DNA from: Salinimicrobium terrae DSM 17865
Lineage (GTDB): Bacteria; Bacteroidota; Bacteroidia; Flavobacteriales; Flavobacteriaceae
Direction of reading: 5' to 3'
Assembly (NCBI RefSeq): GCF_000424665.1
Contig: NZ_KE384221.1
Coordinates: 356,600 to 420,599 of the forward strand
Length of the DNA stretch: 64,000 bases
The stretch's first letter is position 1. Each line of letters begins with the position of its first letter. Below the pieces are notes generated by a model. The model worked only from the letters and a program-made list of their open reading frames with translations. It was not told where the DNA came from and made no database searches. Shown piece by piece: positions 52,550 to 62,027 of the stretch. The position numbers were made by a program, and so were the translations under genes.

Positions 52550-53374
52550 ATGACCCTATTTTCGAATCAATGTACAATTAAACCAATCTTACAGACAGTT
52601 TTAAAAACCTATAGAGGAAAAGGACTTTACGGGGTAAAGTACATGGTAAAAAGGAAACTCGAGCAATTTAACATCTTTTCCGACAAACAAAAGAATCTTT
52701 ATTCTGAATATTTTGAAGGTAAAAATGGAATTGAAATAGGAGGTCCGAGTAAAATATTTTTAAAAGAAATACCCATTTATCAAGTAATAAATAGCTTAGA
52801 TGGCTGTAATTTTAGCAATGAAACCATATGGGAGGGAAAAATATCAGAAAGTGATGGATATCACTATTATAATAAAAAAAGTGGTTATCAATACATATGT
52901 GAAGCTAGTGACTTAGAAGTAATTCCTAATGAACGGTATGATTTTCTTATCTCGAGCCATTGCTTAGAACATTGTGCCAATACACTTAAGACTCTTAATG
53001 AATGGTTGAGAGTCTTGAAAAAGGGAGGAGTTATGTTGTTAATCCTGCCTGATAAAAGGTACACGTTTGATCATAACAGACCTGTTACAACTTTTGATCA
53101 TCTTATTGAGGATTTCAAGAAAGATATTGATGAACATGATTTAACACATCTTCCAGAAATCTTAGAATTACATGATTTAAGTTTGGATCGACCTGCGGGA
53201 ACGAAAGTACAATTCAAAAACCGGTCTTTGTCAAATTTTAAGAACAGGTGTCTGCATCATCATGTTTTTGATTTTAAATTACTTAGAACTCTATGCTCCC
53301 ATGTCAATGTGAAAATAATTAATAGTGCTTTTATAAAGCCGTATCATCAAGTAATTCTCGGGGTTAAACAATGA
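52550..53374 (+). CDS. Class I SAM-dependent methyltransferase
   Basis: A 274-residue protein. The SAM-binding region is atypical (KNGIEIGGPSKIFLKEIPIY), followed by YDFLISSHCLEHCANTLKTL and KKGGVMLLILPDKRYTFD, which identify it as a methyltransf_11-like enzyme. Late residues RCLHHHVFDFKLLRTLC are conserved in this glycan-locus subgroup. It starts 9 bases after the FkbM gene and overlaps the next gene by 4 bases (ATGA). Acceptor unknown. Confidence 0.82.
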   Translation: MTLFSNQCTIKPILQTVLKTYRGKGLYGVKYMVKRKLEQFNIFSDKQKNLYSEYFEGKNGIEIGGPSKIFLKEIPIYQVINSLDGCNFSNETIWEGKISESDGYHYYNKKSGYQYICEASDLEVIPNERYDFLISSHCLEHCANTLKTLNEWLRVLKKGGVMLLILPDKRYTFDHNRPVTTFDHLIEDFKKDIDEHDLTHLPEILELHDLSLDRPAGTKVQFKNRSLSNFKNRCLHHHVFDFKLLRTLCSHVNVKIINSAFIKPYHQVILGVKQ

Positions 53375-54198
53375 TTTCCATAATTATATCTTCTCATAGA
53401 GAAAATTACTATCAACATTTACTAGCAAACATCAAACAAACTATTGGGCTGGCTAATTATGAGATTGTAAAAATTAGAAATCCGGGGTTAATGGGAATTA
53501 GTAAGGCTTATAATGAAGGTGCGAAAAAAGCAAAAAATGATGATTTGTTATTTATCCATGAGGATGTCGAATTTTTAACCCATGGTTGGGGGAATTTTCT
53601 AATTGATTCTTTGAAGGATAAAAAACTTGGAATTATAGGTGTTGCCGGTGGGATCAGGAAATTTAATTTACCAACCGGTCATGATCAGGGAATAGATGAT
53701 GATAGACGTCTATTTGTAAAGCACTTTATAAGTGATAAGGATAAGCCTGATGTTTATAAAGATATGGAACCGGTTAAAACTTTAGACGGGGTTTTCCTGG
53801 CAATGAGAAAAGATAGATGGAAGGAATTCAAATTTGATGAAGGATTAAAAGATTATCATTTTTATGACCTCGATATTTCCTTGAGAGTTTCTTGTAAATT
53901 CACCAACTATGTAACCTCCAAAATTCCCATGCACCACTTCTCTACTGGGAATTTTGACAATAAATGGATTCAGGCTTCCCTTGAGTTTCATCAAAAATCC
54001 TATAATTATGATTTGGCCACTCATAGCGAGATTGGGATAGTAAGAAGTTTTTGGTACCATAGATTAATAAAAGAAGATATTAGCTTGAAGAACAGGTTGT
54101 ATTATTTTTTCGGAATGGGGGTAGACAAATATTCCCTTGCTCAGGCTATCAATTTTTTGTTTTCCAGGATTATTTTCAAGTTTAAAGGGGTCAATTGA
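53371..54198 (+). CDS. Glycosyltransferase, StrF-like GT2 type
   Basis: A 275-residue protein resembling the Glyco_tranf_2_5 (StrF-domain) group: ISIIISSHRENYYQHLLANI, IRNPGLMGISKAYNEGAKKA, LLFIHEDVEFLTHGWGNFLI where HEDVE replaces DxD, and HFYDLDISLRVSCKF. The acceptor and donor are unknown. It overlaps the methyltransferase gene by 4 bases. Confidence 0.8.
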   Translation: MISIIISSHRENYYQHLLANIKQTIGLANYEIVKIRNPGLMGISKAYNEGAKKAKNDDLLFIHEDVEFLTHGWGNFLIDSLKDKKLGIIGVAGGIRKFNLPTGHDQGIDDDRRLFVKHFISDKDKPDVYKDMEPVKTLDGVFLAMRKDRWKEFKFDEGLKDYHFYDLDISLRVSCKFTNYVTSKIPMHHFSTGNFDNKWIQASLEFHQKSYNYDLATHSEIGIVRSFWYHRLIKEDISLKNRLYYFFGMGVDKYSLAQAINFLFSRIIFKFKGVN

Positions 54199-54264
54199 TC
54201 TGAATTCTTTCTGGTATACTCAAAGTTTAAACCCTATTTTAGACCTCTTAAATCGCAAAAATTC

Positions 54265-55122
54265 ATGATCCTATCAGTAGCTTTGTGTACCTGTAACGGA
54301 GAAAGATTTCTTCGGGAACAATTAAATAGCATATTGGATCAAATCCTGCCCGTTGATGAAATTGTTATATGCGATGATGCTTCCTCTGATGGTACACAGG
54401 ATATTTTATCGAATTATCAACAGAAATATCCTGATATTATAAAATTACATTTTAATGAGAGGTCGATAGGGACTATAAAAAATTTTGAAAAGGCAATTTC
54501 TTTAACCAATGGACAACTCATTTTTTTGAGCGATCACGATGATATTTGGAGTAAAAATAAAATCTCGGTAATGACCTCTTTTTTTAATAAACATGAGGAT
54601 TGCAAACTGCTTTTTACCAATGCCCTGTTGATTGACGAAAAATCAAATTCTTTAGACACCACGTTGTGGGATAAATGGGGATTTCAAAAACCAAAACGTC
54701 AATCATGGAAAAATAATTATAATGCCTTTAATGATCTTTTGAATAATGACAATAAAATTACCGGTGCTACAGTATGCTTTCATAAAAGTTTAAAAAAATA
54801 TGTTATTCCTATTGAGGTACCCTTGGGATATTGGCATGATGCGTGGCTTGGCTTACATGCTTCAGCTCAAAAGGGATTATTTTTTATTGATAGAAATTTA
54901 ATAGAATACAGGATTCACCAGGGGCAACAAATAGGGATTTCTAAAAATGTTCCTAAAGTCACAACAGTAAAAGGGAATGGAAATTATCTTGATAAAGCCG
55001 ATTTCTATTCTATGATCTGCCAGTTATATCCGGCACATATGGATAGTACGATTCAATCGTCACAGAAGAAGAGATCTATCTGGAAAAGATTTTCTTTGTG
55101 GATTTTCAATAAGATTAAATAA
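54265..55122 (+). CDS. GT2 family glycosyltransferase
   Basis: A 285-residue GT-A enzyme of the rhamnosyltransferase-like type: LSVALCTCNGERFLREQLNS, IVICDDASSDGTQDILSNYQ, and LIFLSDHDDIWSKNKI, in which SDHDD(I/V)W is the DxD motif. WHDAWLGLHASAQKG is the catalytic-base loop. The C-terminal end is basic. It lies 66 bases after the StrF-like gene. Confidence 0.9.
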   Translation: MILSVALCTCNGERFLREQLNSILDQILPVDEIVICDDASSDGTQDILSNYQQKYPDIIKLHFNERSIGTIKNFEKAISLTNGQLIFLSDHDDIWSKNKISVMTSFFNKHEDCKLLFTNALLIDEKSNSLDTTLWDKWGFQKPKRQSWKNNYNAFNDLLNNDNKITGATVCFHKSLKKYVIPIEVPLGYWHDAWLGLHASAQKGLFFIDRNLIEYRIHQGQQIGISKNVPKVTTVKGNGNYLDKADFYSMICQLYPAHMDSTIQSSQKKRSIWKRFSLWIFNKIK

Positions 55123-55179
55123 TATAATATTGCTCCCTAACTATGGTTGATTAAAGGAAGAAATTAATAAACAAAAATT

Positions 55180-56253
55180 TTGAAAAGGATACGAACAATA
55201 GCTATAGTCTTACCGCAATTTCATCCTATTCCGGAAAATGATGAGTGGTGGGGCAAAGGTTTTACAGAATGGACAAATGTTGCAAAAGCAAAACCACTCT
55301 TTAAGGATCATTACCAGCCTCACATACCTTCAGATCTTGGTTTTTATGATCTAAGACTTCAAGAGGCGAGGGAAGCACAGGCAAAAATTGCCAAAGATCA
55401 TGGTATTCATGGGTTCTGTTATTATCACTACTGGTTTAATGGGAAAAGACTCTTAGATAAGCCTATAGATGAAATACTGCAATTAAAGAAACCTGATATG
55501 CCATTTATGCTGTGTTGGGCAAACGAGAACTGGACTAGAAGATGGGATGGTCTGGAGAATGATATCTTAATTAAACAAGATTACAGTTTTGAGGATGATC
55601 AAAGACATATGCGTTGGCTTTGTGAAAAGGTATTTCCTGATGAAAGGTATATTCGAGTATATGATAAACCAGTATTTGTGATCTATAGAGATGATCTTTT
55701 CCCGGATATTAAAAGGACTCTAAGGCTTTGGCGAAATATCGCTGAAGAAGAATACGGTTTTAAAGGTTTGTATTTATGCGCAATGGAAAGCTTTAATCGA
55801 AATTTTGATCCTGAAGAAATTGGCTTTGATGCCTGTATTGAATTCTCTCCTCACCACCTGATGAAATATTTAAATAAGCCGAAAAAGAAAATTCCGTTTC
55901 CGACAATTTGGCCAGAAGGAAAAAAGTATCCTAGAATTACCGACTTTAGGTTAGCTGCACAAGGAAGTATAGACCGAGAACTTCCAGGTTATAAAGTGTT
56001 TCGTTCTGTAACTCCTTCCTGGGACAATACACCAAGGAAGGGAGAAAATGGAGTTATTGGCAAAAATAGTAGTCCATCTCTTTTTATGCATTGGTTAAAG
56101 AGTCTGAAACAAAGGTTTCAACCATATTCTGAAGAAGAGAATTTTATTTTTATAAACGCAATGAATGAATGGGCTGAAGGAAACCATTTAGAGCCCTGCT
56201 TAAAATATGGTACTCGATACTTGGAAGCAACAAAGAAAGCATTGCAGGATTAA
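55180..56253 (+). CDS. WbsX-like glycan-locus protein (GH99-like)
   Basis: A 357-residue protein of the WbsX family: RTIAIVLPQFHPIPENDEWW, GKGFTEWTNVAKAKPLFKDH, YYHYWFNGKRLLDKP, FMLCWANENWTRRWDG, and FINAMNEWAEGNHLEPCLKY. The fold is related to GH99 endo-mannanases, with acidic residues in TEW and NEWAEG as likely catalytic positions. In O-antigen and capsule loci it may trim or transfer glycans; its activity is not proven. The start is TTG at 55180 (MKRIRTIAIVLPQFHP). Confidence 0.9.
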   Translation: MKRIRTIAIVLPQFHPIPENDEWWGKGFTEWTNVAKAKPLFKDHYQPHIPSDLGFYDLRLQEAREAQAKIAKDHGIHGFCYYHYWFNGKRLLDKPIDEILQLKKPDMPFMLCWANENWTRRWDGLENDILIKQDYSFEDDQRHMRWLCEKVFPDERYIRVYDKPVFVIYRDDLFPDIKRTLRLWRNIAEEEYGFKGLYLCAMESFNRNFDPEEIGFDACIEFSPHHLMKYLNKPKKKIPFPTIWPEGKKYPRITDFRLAAQGSIDRELPGYKVFRSVTPSWDNTPRKGENGVIGKNSSPSLFMHWLKSLKQRFQPYSEEENFIFINAMNEWAEGNHLEPCLKYGTRYLEATKKALQD

Positions 56254-56262
56254 AGAATCACA

Positions 56263-57141
56263 ATGGGAAAAGTTTATGCTGTGATCCTGAATTATAATTC
56301 CTCCAAAGAAACAGTCTCTCTGTACAACAATCTTAAAGAATTAGAATACAAGGATCTGGATATTTTGATTATAGACAATGATTCGAAAGATAAGGATCAG
56401 GCAGTAATTCGAAATTATATTTCTCAAGACAGCTTGCTCTTTAATTATGAAAATCTGGGATACGCAGCTGGAAATAATATAGGTATAAAAAAGGCGGTGG
56501 ATGCTGAAGCAGAATTTGTCTGGGTTTTAAACCCTGACATTAGGGTAGAATCAGACACCTTATGTATTCTTCTAAATCTGTTGGAAAGCGATCCTGAACT
56601 AGCGGCTGTTGGGCCGAGAATCATTTCAAGGGAAGATAAAAGCAGGATTTTTTCTGATGGAGAGGTAATGGAATTATCAGATGGTCTTTATACTTTTCAT
56701 AAGAATCATAAAAAACCAGTTTCCAGTATACCGGAGAAAGTGGATTTTGAAATAGATTATATTGATGGAAGTAGTATTTTGTTGAGAACGGCTGCTCTAA
56801 AGGAATTGGGCCTTTTTCCGGAAGAGTATTTTCTATATTGGGAAGAAACTGATTGGTGTACAAATGCAAAAAACCACAATTGGAAACTGGCGGTAGATAG
56901 AAGAGCAAGAGTATATAATCTTAATAGCGAAAAAGGAAAAAAATACCATTACTACTCCAGCCGAAACAAATTACTTTTTTCTAAAAAATATGGATTAAAT
57001 TATAAAGAGGTGCTAGAAAATGAAAGAGTTGTATTAACCTCGGAAATTTTGAACAGGTTCAGGGGTAAGTATTTTAAACCATTTTTTATAAGTCGGCTCA
57101 AAGGTATGCTTGCCGGAATAATTAAAAATGCTAATCGATGA
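56263..57141 (+). CDS. GT2 family glycosyltransferase
   Basis: A 292-residue GT-A enzyme: VYAVILNYNSSKETVSLYNN, LIIDNDSKDKDQAVI, NLGYAAGNNIGIKKAVDAEA, and VWVLNPDIRVESDTLC, whose NPDI is the usual metal site of the dTDP-rhamnosyl/GalF-type group. FLYWEETDWCTNAKNHNW is the acceptor-side motif. It begins 9 bases after WbsX and overlaps the next gene by 4 bases. Confidence 0.9.
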   Translation: MGKVYAVILNYNSSKETVSLYNNLKELEYKDLDILIIDNDSKDKDQAVIRNYISQDSLLFNYENLGYAAGNNIGIKKAVDAEAEFVWVLNPDIRVESDTLCILLNLLESDPELAAVGPRIISREDKSRIFSDGEVMELSDGLYTFHKNHKKPVSSIPEKVDFEIDYIDGSSILLRTAALKELGLFPEEYFLYWEETDWCTNAKNHNWKLAVDRRARVYNLNSEKGKKYHYYSSRNKLLFSKKYGLNYKEVLENERVVLTSEILNRFRGKYFKPFFISRLKGMLAGIIKNANR

Positions 57142-58193
57142 AAGTGTTTTTGCCTTTTCAAAAAGATGGAAATCCGTACCTGGAGGAAATTGCTGTTCAT
57201 TCTTCCAGTGATTTTATCTATGGTGATTTAAACGATTATAGTAAGGAATTTGAAATTGTAAATATTCACTGGCCTGAAGCTCTTTTTGGATGGTTAGAGC
57301 CAACACAGGAGGACCTCGTTTTTTTAGAAAAATGTATTCTAGAATGGAAGAAAAATTCTGTTCTAATCTATACCAAACATGATTTTACAAGAATTAAAGG
57401 ACTAACTCCTAATTTTAAAAAGCTTTTTACATTAATAGAGGAAAATGCCGATGTGTTTGTTCATCTGGGAGAGTATAGCAGGCAATTTTATGAAGAGAGA
57501 TTTCCGGAAGCCCAACATAAGATTATTTATCATCCCTTATATAGAAGCTATTTTAAAATAAGATCTAAAGAGGCTGCCAGGAAAGAACTGGGAATTAACC
57601 AAGACGCACTGGTGCTTATTGTCCCGGGGAAAATTCGGTTTAACACAGAACGCGATTTGATACTTACTGTCTTTAAGGGATTAAAGATCAAAGAAAAAGT
57701 GCTTATTGCCACTAATATGCGTTCTGAAATACGGTATGATTTTCCAGGGAGGGTAAGATTAAAAAAGTTCATAAACATAAGAGATGTTCTGGTAAACAGA
57801 TTTAAAAAAAAATATCAACCACCAAAATATCTTTTTAATTATGAAAGATTAAATTACGAAGAATTTGGACTTCGTGTGGCTGCTGCAGATATAGTGCTAG
57901 TTCCCAGAATTGACATGCTTAATTCTGGCAATATTTTTTTAGGACTAACCTTCAGTAAAGTCGTGGTTGGACCAAAGACGGGGAACATTGATTCTCAACT
58001 TACAGAACTTGGTCTTCCTGTTTTTAACCCTTACAGCAGAAAATCAGTTAAAATTGCTCTACTAAAAGCAATACAATTAAAGAAGGAAAATTTTAAGGTA
58101 AAATCAGATTTAATTAATAAATATGAACCCCATAATGTTGCCAAAGAGCTAGATAAGTTATTCCAAAATATTATTAGATCTCATGAAGCCTAA
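57138..58193 (+). CDS. Putative GT-B glycosyltransferase
   Basis: A 351-residue protein. The N-terminal part (EIVNIHWPEALFGWLEPTQE, LIYTKHDFTRIKGLTPNFKK, VFVHLGEYSRQFYEERFPEA) fits an acceptor-side GT-B domain. The C-terminal part has ALVLIVPGKIRFNTERDLIL and a long donor-side region. The usual EX7E motif is not obvious (GLRVAAADIVLVPRIDMLNS occupies its place), so this is a remote or atypical member. It is coupled by overlap to GT2 genes on both sides. Confidence 0.6.
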   Translation: MKVFLPFQKDGNPYLEEIAVHSSSDFIYGDLNDYSKEFEIVNIHWPEALFGWLEPTQEDLVFLEKCILEWKKNSVLIYTKHDFTRIKGLTPNFKKLFTLIEENADVFVHLGEYSRQFYEERFPEAQHKIIYHPLYRSYFKIRSKEAARKELGINQDALVLIVPGKIRFNTERDLILTVFKGLKIKEKVLIATNMRSEIRYDFPGRVRLKKFINIRDVLVNRFKKKYQPPKYLFNYERLNYEEFGLRVAAADIVLVPRIDMLNSGNIFLGLTFSKVVVGPKTGNIDSQLTELGLPVFNPYSRKSVKIALLKAIQLKKENFKVKSDLINKYEPHNVAKELDKLFQNIIRSHEA

Positions 58194-59013
58194 AGTTTCT
58201 ATAGTAATTGCTGCTTACAATGATCCAGATGTTGTCATGGCTGTGAAATCTGCCAAAGAGCAAACCTTCAGGGATAAAGAAATCATCCTTGTTGATGATG
58301 GATCGGATAGAAATGTCGCGAACTTGATTTTAAGCCTTGAAAATCAGGTAGATCATTTGATTATTCAGGAAAATCTGGGACAAAGCATTGCTCGCAACAG
58401 GGGTATTAAAAGAGGTACAGGGAAATACATCTTAAATTGGGATTCTGATGATTATTTTGAATCTGATTTCTGTGAAAAAGCTGTAAAAATATTAGATAAT
58501 GATTCCGAAGTGAAAATCGTCACCTGCAAAGCTGAGAGATTTAATAAAAAAGGACCTATAGATATCTATACTCCTGCCGGGGGAGACTATACAAATTTTC
58601 TTGTCTCCAATTCGGCTTTGGGAAGTGCAATTTTTAGAAAAGCGGATTGGGAAAGATGTGGTGGGTATGAAGAAAATCTTCCAATTCTCGGTTTTGAAGA
58701 TTGGGAATTATACCTGAATATCCTCCAAAAAGGGGGGCGTGCTGCAGTTCTGGACGAAGTACTCTTTCATTATCAGGTTAGGGATAATTCTACGACGGCA
58801 AAAATTAAGGATCAAAAGCACGAAAAATTTGAGCATATTATTTTTAAACACAGGGATTTATACTTTCAACATTTCGACCTCTTGATAAGGGATCTTTTCC
58901 AAAAGATTAAAAACCAAGAAAAAGAAAAGCTTAAAATATCTGGAGGTATAGAATTTCTATTAGGGCAGCAAATCCTTGCCCCATTAAAATTCCTAAAAAG
59001 AAAAATAAATTGA
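58183..59013 (+). CDS. GT2 family glycosyltransferase
   Basis: A 276-residue GT-A enzyme: KVSIVIAAYNDPDVVMAVKS, EIILVDDGSDRNVANLI, ENLGQSIARNRGIKRGTGKY and LNWDSDDYFESDFCEKAV, where DSDDYF is the DxD region. LGFEDWELYLNILQKGGR is the conserved ED/W motif. It overlaps the previous gene by 11 bases and the next by 4. Confidence 0.92.
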   Translation: MKPKVSIVIAAYNDPDVVMAVKSAKEQTFRDKEIILVDDGSDRNVANLILSLENQVDHLIIQENLGQSIARNRGIKRGTGKYILNWDSDDYFESDFCEKAVKILDNDSEVKIVTCKAERFNKKGPIDIYTPAGGDYTNFLVSNSALGSAIFRKADWERCGGYEENLPILGFEDWELYLNILQKGGRAAVLDEVLFHYQVRDNSTTAKIKDQKHEKFEHIIFKHRDLYFQHFDLLIRDLFQKIKNQEKEKLKISGGIEFLLGQQILAPLKFLKRKIN

Positions 59014-59957
59014 TAGTTCAAGGGGAAGATCCTACGGTATCAATTATCATGGCCACTTATAACCGTGGACATTTAATTGAAGAAACTTTAACATCTCTCA
59101 TAAGACAAAGTTTTGAAGATTGGGAATGCTTGATCATCGATGATGGGAGCCACGATGACACTGAGCAAATTGTACAAAATATTATTGGAACTGATGAGAG
59201 GTTTCAGTATCTAAGTAGGGGAAGGCAATACTCTAAAGGTCTTCCGGGAGCCCGGAATAATGGTTTGGATCTGGCCAGAGGAGAGTTTATCATGTTTGTT
59301 GATGACGATGATATTTTGCACCCTGAGAATCTCAAAGTGACTGTAAGTCTCCTTAAAGGAAGCGATGCATTTTTTTGCAGGTTCGACAAAAAGCCTTTTG
59401 TTGAAAAGTGGACTGAAAGTCACCTGGACGAGATCGGTAAATTTGAGGAAAAACTTTTTATTAAAAGTGACCTCGAAAAAATGGTGACGGGAGAAATTCC
59501 TTTCGCCTCCTGCACCGTTCTCTGGAATCAAAAATGCTTTCAAGACACAAGGTTTGATGAGGATTTAATGTATGCGGAGGAATGGGAGTGCTATACAAGA
59601 ATATTATCAGAGGGTTTTGAAGGAATATCCATTGATCAGATTCTATATTACAATCGGAAACATTCAAGATCAAACACTACTGAGTTTTGGGAGAATGAGG
59701 AGGAAAGGGTAGAATCCTATATAATGGCAGCTCTAGAGATTATCGATTTGCTGAAGGAAAAGAATCTGTTCACTTCCGAGTTAAAAAAATTCTTTTTAAG
59801 ACAAGGATTCTCTTTAAGATCGAAGAAAATCATCCAGACTGCTCTTTTGGCTTCAAATGCAGGTAGGATGGAAAGGATACAGTATCGTTGGGGCCTGAAA
59901 TATTATCGTTTTCTTCGGCCAATTTTTTATATTAAGGGTAAAATAATGAAAAATTGA
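59010..59957 (+). CDS. GT2 family glycosyltransferase
   Basis: A 315-residue GT-A enzyme: VSIIMATYNRGHLIEETLTS, CLIIDDGSHDDTEQIVQN, GLPGARNNGLDLARGEFIMF and VDDDDILHPENLKVTV with the DxD. YAEEWECYTRILSEGFEGIS is the acceptor-side motif. The start is TTG at 59010, overlapping the previous stop (TTGA). The C-terminus is basic. The next gene begins within its last codon. Confidence 0.92.
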   Translation: MIVQGEDPTVSIIMATYNRGHLIEETLTSLIRQSFEDWECLIIDDGSHDDTEQIVQNIIGTDERFQYLSRGRQYSKGLPGARNNGLDLARGEFIMFVDDDDILHPENLKVTVSLLKGSDAFFCRFDKKPFVEKWTESHLDEIGKFEEKLFIKSDLEKMVTGEIPFASCTVLWNQKCFQDTRFDEDLMYAEEWECYTRILSEGFEGISIDQILYYNRKHSRSNTTEFWENEEERVESYIMAALEIIDLLKEKNLFTSELKKFFLRQGFSLRSKKIIQTALLASNAGRMERIQYRWGLKYYRFLRPIFYIKGKIMKN

Positions 59958-61066
59958 AAATACTTCTAATCTTTGGAACACGTCCCGAAGCAATAAAAAT
60001 GGCTCCTATCGTCAGGGAACTGGAAAGAAAAGATGTAGATTTTAATGTTTGTGTGACTGCTCAGCACCGGGAAATGCTCGACCAGGTTCTTGATTTTTTT
60101 TCAATACAGCCCGATATCGACCTAAATTTGATGGTGCCTAATCAAGACCTGAATACGCTGAGCGCGCAGATCTTTAAAGAGTTTGGAGCTGTTCTGGAAA
60201 GGGAGCAACCGAATTTGGTAATGGTTCAGGGCGACACCACGACTGCTTTCTGCGTAGCAATGGCAGCCTTTAATGCCGGCATAAAGGTGGCTCATGTTGA
60301 AGCAGGTTTAAGAACCTTTAATCTAAATGCTCCCTTTCCCGAAGAAGGAAACCGACAACTAATTGCCCGAATAGCATCCTATCATTTCGCTCCCACCGCA
60401 CAGGCAAAAGATAACCTATTGAAGGAGGGCATTCCCGCAAAAGATATTTTTTTGACCGGAAATACATCCATAGATGCATTACAATATGCGAAAGCTACGT
60501 TGAAATCAGGTTATGAGAATAAAGAAATTCTCGATCTTCAAAAAAGAATTGACCCGGGTTTAAACCTCATCCTGGTAACTGCACATCGAAGAGAAAACCT
60601 GGAACATGGACTACTGGAATTGTGCAAGGGCTTAAATCATTTAGGAACCAGAGGGGACGTACAAATCTTTTTTCCTGTGCATCCCAATCCAAGGGTTAAA
60701 AAAGTTATTTTTAAAAACATTGATTCTACCGCAAACATTGTACTACTAAAACCTCTTAATTTTCCTGCACTTATGTGGCTAATGCAGAAATCGAAATTTA
60801 TAATTTCCGATTCTGGTGGGATCCAGGAAGAAGCTCCTTCTTTTAATAAAATCGTCCTCGTTACACGTGAAGAAACAGAACGTGTTGAAGGTGTGAAAAA
60901 TGGTTTTAGTATTATGGTCGGAACCTCTGCTGCACGGATAGTGGAAGAGAGTGAGCGAATTATAAATGGTTCTTCTTCAAGCCCGTCCGGGAAGAATCCT
61001 TATGGAAATGGCCGGGCTGCGGCCAAAATCGTTCAAGTGCTCCTGGAATCTTTTAAGATAAGTTGA
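59954..61066 (+). CDS. wecB: UDP-N-acetylglucosamine 2-epimerase, non-hydrolysing
   Basis: A 370-residue enzyme interconverting UDP-GlcNAc and UDP-ManNAc. FGTRPEAIKMAPIVREL (7-23) is diagnostic, followed by VCVTAQHREMLDQVLDFF, VQGDTTTAFCVAMAAFNAGI, VEAGLRTFNLNAPFPEEGNR, FLTGNTSIDALQ, TAHRRENLEHG and SDSGGIQEEAPSF. The start TTG at 59954 reads LKILLIFGTRPEA, the canonical N-terminus. It supplies a ManNAc-type precursor and may therefore feed the polymer backbone. Confidence 0.96.
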   Translation: MKILLIFGTRPEAIKMAPIVRELERKDVDFNVCVTAQHREMLDQVLDFFSIQPDIDLNLMVPNQDLNTLSAQIFKEFGAVLEREQPNLVMVQGDTTTAFCVAMAAFNAGIKVAHVEAGLRTFNLNAPFPEEGNRQLIARIASYHFAPTAQAKDNLLKEGIPAKDIFLTGNTSIDALQYAKATLKSGYENKEILDLQKRIDPGLNLILVTAHRRENLEHGLLELCKGLNHLGTRGDVQIFFPVHPNPRVKKVIFKNIDSTANIVLLKPLNFPALMWLMQKSKFIISDSGGIQEEAPSFNKIVLVTREETERVEGVKNGFSIMVGTSAARIVEESERIINGSSSSPSGKNPYGNGRAAAKIVQVLLESFKIS

Positions 61067-61080
61067 GGTACATTTAAGCT

Positions 61081-61995
61081 ATGCTAAAAAAGAGAATTAA
61101 AAGCATTATTAAGTCTGGGATGAACAGACTTCCCTATGTGAGAACCTTGCACAGACTAAATACAAACTCCCGATTTCCGGCTGGACATTTTTATTCCAGC
61201 GTAATTTTCATAGATGAAATACGAGAAAAACAGGATCAAATTTGGCCATCAGCCTTACCTGAGAGTCTTTCCGGAATTGATCTGAGGACAGAAGAACAGT
61301 TGATACTATTGGCGGAATTCAAGAGTTTTTTCGAGGATTTTCCTTTTCCTGTAGACAAAGAAAAAGGCTTCCGATACTTTTTGAATAATCCGTTTTTTTC
61401 CTTTGGTGATGGTTTTATCTTGTTTTCCATGACAAGATATTTCAAGCCAAAAAGAATAATTGAAATCGGATCAGGTTTTTCATCTGCTTTAATGATGGAC
61501 ACTAATGATCTTTTTTTTAATAATGAAATTGATCTAACTTTTATAGAACCATTTCCCGATAACCGTTTACGCCACTTAATAGGTAAGGCAGAAGAGCAAG
61601 TCAAAATTATTGAAGAAGAAGTTCAGGCAGTAAATCTGGACCTTTTCAAAGGTCTGGAAACAGGTGATATTCTGTTCGTTGATAGTTCACATGTGGTCAA
61701 AACCGGTAGTGATGTACATTTTATCTTAAAAAAAGTTCTTCCCATTCTTAAGAAAGGTGTCCTGATCCATTTTCATGATATACATTTTCCTTTTGAATAT
61801 CCTAAAGATTGGGTTCTTAATGGGTTTGGGTGGAATGAAGTTTATTATATTCATGCTTTTCTTATGTACAATGGAGAATTTAAAATTAGGATGTTCAATG
61901 ACTTTCTAAGTAAGTGTCATTCAGAAAAGATAACTTCCATTCCTTTCATGCCTAAGGCTGCAGGAAGTAGTTTATGGTTGGAAAAGGCGAATTAG
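61081..61995 (+). CDS. SAM-dependent methyltransferase, methyltransf_24-like
   Basis: A 304-residue protein. The N-terminal ~100 residues hold an accessory region (QDQIWPSALPESLSGIDLRT, FFSFGDGFILFSMTRYFKPK). The SAM domain begins RIIEIGSGFSSALMMDTNDL, then IDLTFIEPFPDNRLRHLIG, GDILFVDSSHVVKTGSDVHF with the catalytic-loop Asp, and HFHDIHFPFEYPKDW. This matches the class I methyltransferases common in glycan loci. The ATG at 61081 is 14 bases after the wecB stop. Confidence 0.82.
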   Translation: MLKKRIKSIIKSGMNRLPYVRTLHRLNTNSRFPAGHFYSSVIFIDEIREKQDQIWPSALPESLSGIDLRTEEQLILLAEFKSFFEDFPFPVDKEKGFRYFLNNPFFSFGDGFILFSMTRYFKPKRIIEIGSGFSSALMMDTNDLFFNNEIDLTFIEPFPDNRLRHLIGKAEEQVKIIEEEVQAVNLDLFKGLETGDILFVDSSHVVKTGSDVHFILKKVLPILKKGVLIHFHDIHFPFEYPKDWVLNGFGWNEVYYIHAFLMYNGEFKIRMFNDFLSKCHSEKITSIPFMPKAAGSSLWLEKAN

Positions 61996-62027
61996 AAGAA
62001 TGAAATTAATATCAAGAACAGATTAAT